Positions 5,700-5,867 of a DNA stretch of 5,867 bases are shown here, one piece after another. Origin of the DNA: Candidatus Melainabacteria bacterium (lineage in GTDB: Bacteria > Cyanobacteriota > Vampirovibrionia > Obscuribacterales > Obscuribacteraceae); the NCBI GenBank assembly GCA_003151275.1, contig PLXC01000172.1:1-5867 (forward strand), in the 5' to 3' direction. The translations under genes were made by a program, and so were the position numbers. Under the pieces are notes generated by a model, which saw only the letters and a list, made by a program, of their open reading frames with translations, ran no database searches and had not been told where the DNA came from. Each line of letters opens with the position of its first letter. The first letter of the stretch is position 1.

Positions 5700-5867
5700 T
5701 TAGCCAATAATTACTTCTTCTGAGGTCTCGATTTCAAAGCACCGGCGAACTATTAGTTGTCCGTTCCAATCTTCATAAGGCTCTTTGCCAAAGTCGTTCA
5801 TAGAAGAGGCGCTGGTGGTTGTCGACAGAACAGGGCAGTCTGGGAAAGCGTTGCAGCAACCACGCTC
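5700..5867 (-). CDS. C-terminal part of an unidentified Cys-containing protein, cut by the window
   Basis: A minus-strand frame stays open from the right edge to TAA (5700-5702), giving 55 residues. They begin ERGCCNAFPDCPVL with three cysteines (a CC pair and a C six residues later). A Ser/Thr-rich stretch follows, then DFGKEPYEDWNGQLIVRRCF and an acidic end, EIETSEEVIIG. The composition is protein-like. An internal ATG (5799-5801) has no ribosome binding site and would leave out the cysteines, so a start beyond the window is more likely. I recognise no family. It converges on the pseudo-caspase gene across the hairpin at 5613-5642. Confidence 0.5.
   Translation of the reverse strand, partial: ERGCCNAFPDCPVLSTTTSASSMNDFGKEPYEDWNGQLIVRRCFEIETSEEVIIG

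Noticed and set aside
1..5867. CRISPR array or complete insertion sequence
   Set aside because: No regularly spaced repeats of CRISPR length, no transposase and no long terminal inverted repeats were seen on either strand.

Overview
The window reads as chromosomal DNA from a bacterium with a fairly balanced base composition, probably of the non-photosynthetic cyanobacterial relatives (Vampirovibrionia/Melainabacteria, perhaps Obscuribacterales). The evidence is indirect. The Fur-family protein ends in the IFGLCSEC signature that I associate with cyanobacterial Zur (FurB). A secreted TonB-C protein, a secreted WG-repeat protein and a caspase-fold protein sit close together, a mix I associate with that group. 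I hold the taxonomic guess at about 0.5.

Left part (1-2250). The 3' end of a TrkA/RCK-type potassium-channel regulatory protein runs off the left edge on the + strand. It converges on a three-gene minus-strand block, in transcription order: a secreted TonB C-terminal-domain protein, a Zur/Fur-like repressor that overlaps it by 4 bases (ATGA), and, after a 75-base gap, a Yip1-family multi-pass membrane protein. A GC-rich hairpin lies between the convergent genes. A consensus TATAAT -10 box lies upstream of the TonB-C gene. The overlap makes TonB-C and Zur almost certainly co-transcribed, which suggests a role in metal homeostasis or the cell envelope.

Middle part (2250-3310). An intact tRNA-Val(TAC) has its own strong terminator. 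About 160 bases further on is only the 3' half of a tRNA-Arg(ACG), beginning exactly at the anticodon loop, with encoded CCA and its own perfect terminator. No matching 5' half precedes it. This is what a tyrosine-recombinase attachment site at the edge of an integrated element looks like, and short repeated motifs lie on both sides. The next roughly 600 bases hold no confident gene, only a possible 33-codon minus-strand ORF and open-frame debris that may be a decayed gene.

Right part (3312-5867). Two secreted proteins lie in tandem on the + strand. The first has N-terminal WG-like repeats and a C-terminal BamE/SmpA-like motif. The second has a caspase (peptidase C14) fold whose catalytic His and Cys are both replaced, so it is a predicted pseudo-caspase. 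They probably form one transcription unit and may act together in the envelope or periplasm. A hairpin then separates them from the 3' end of a convergent minus-strand gene of unknown function that leaves the window on the right. The pseudo-caspase pair and the tRNA-Arg fragment are the most interesting items.
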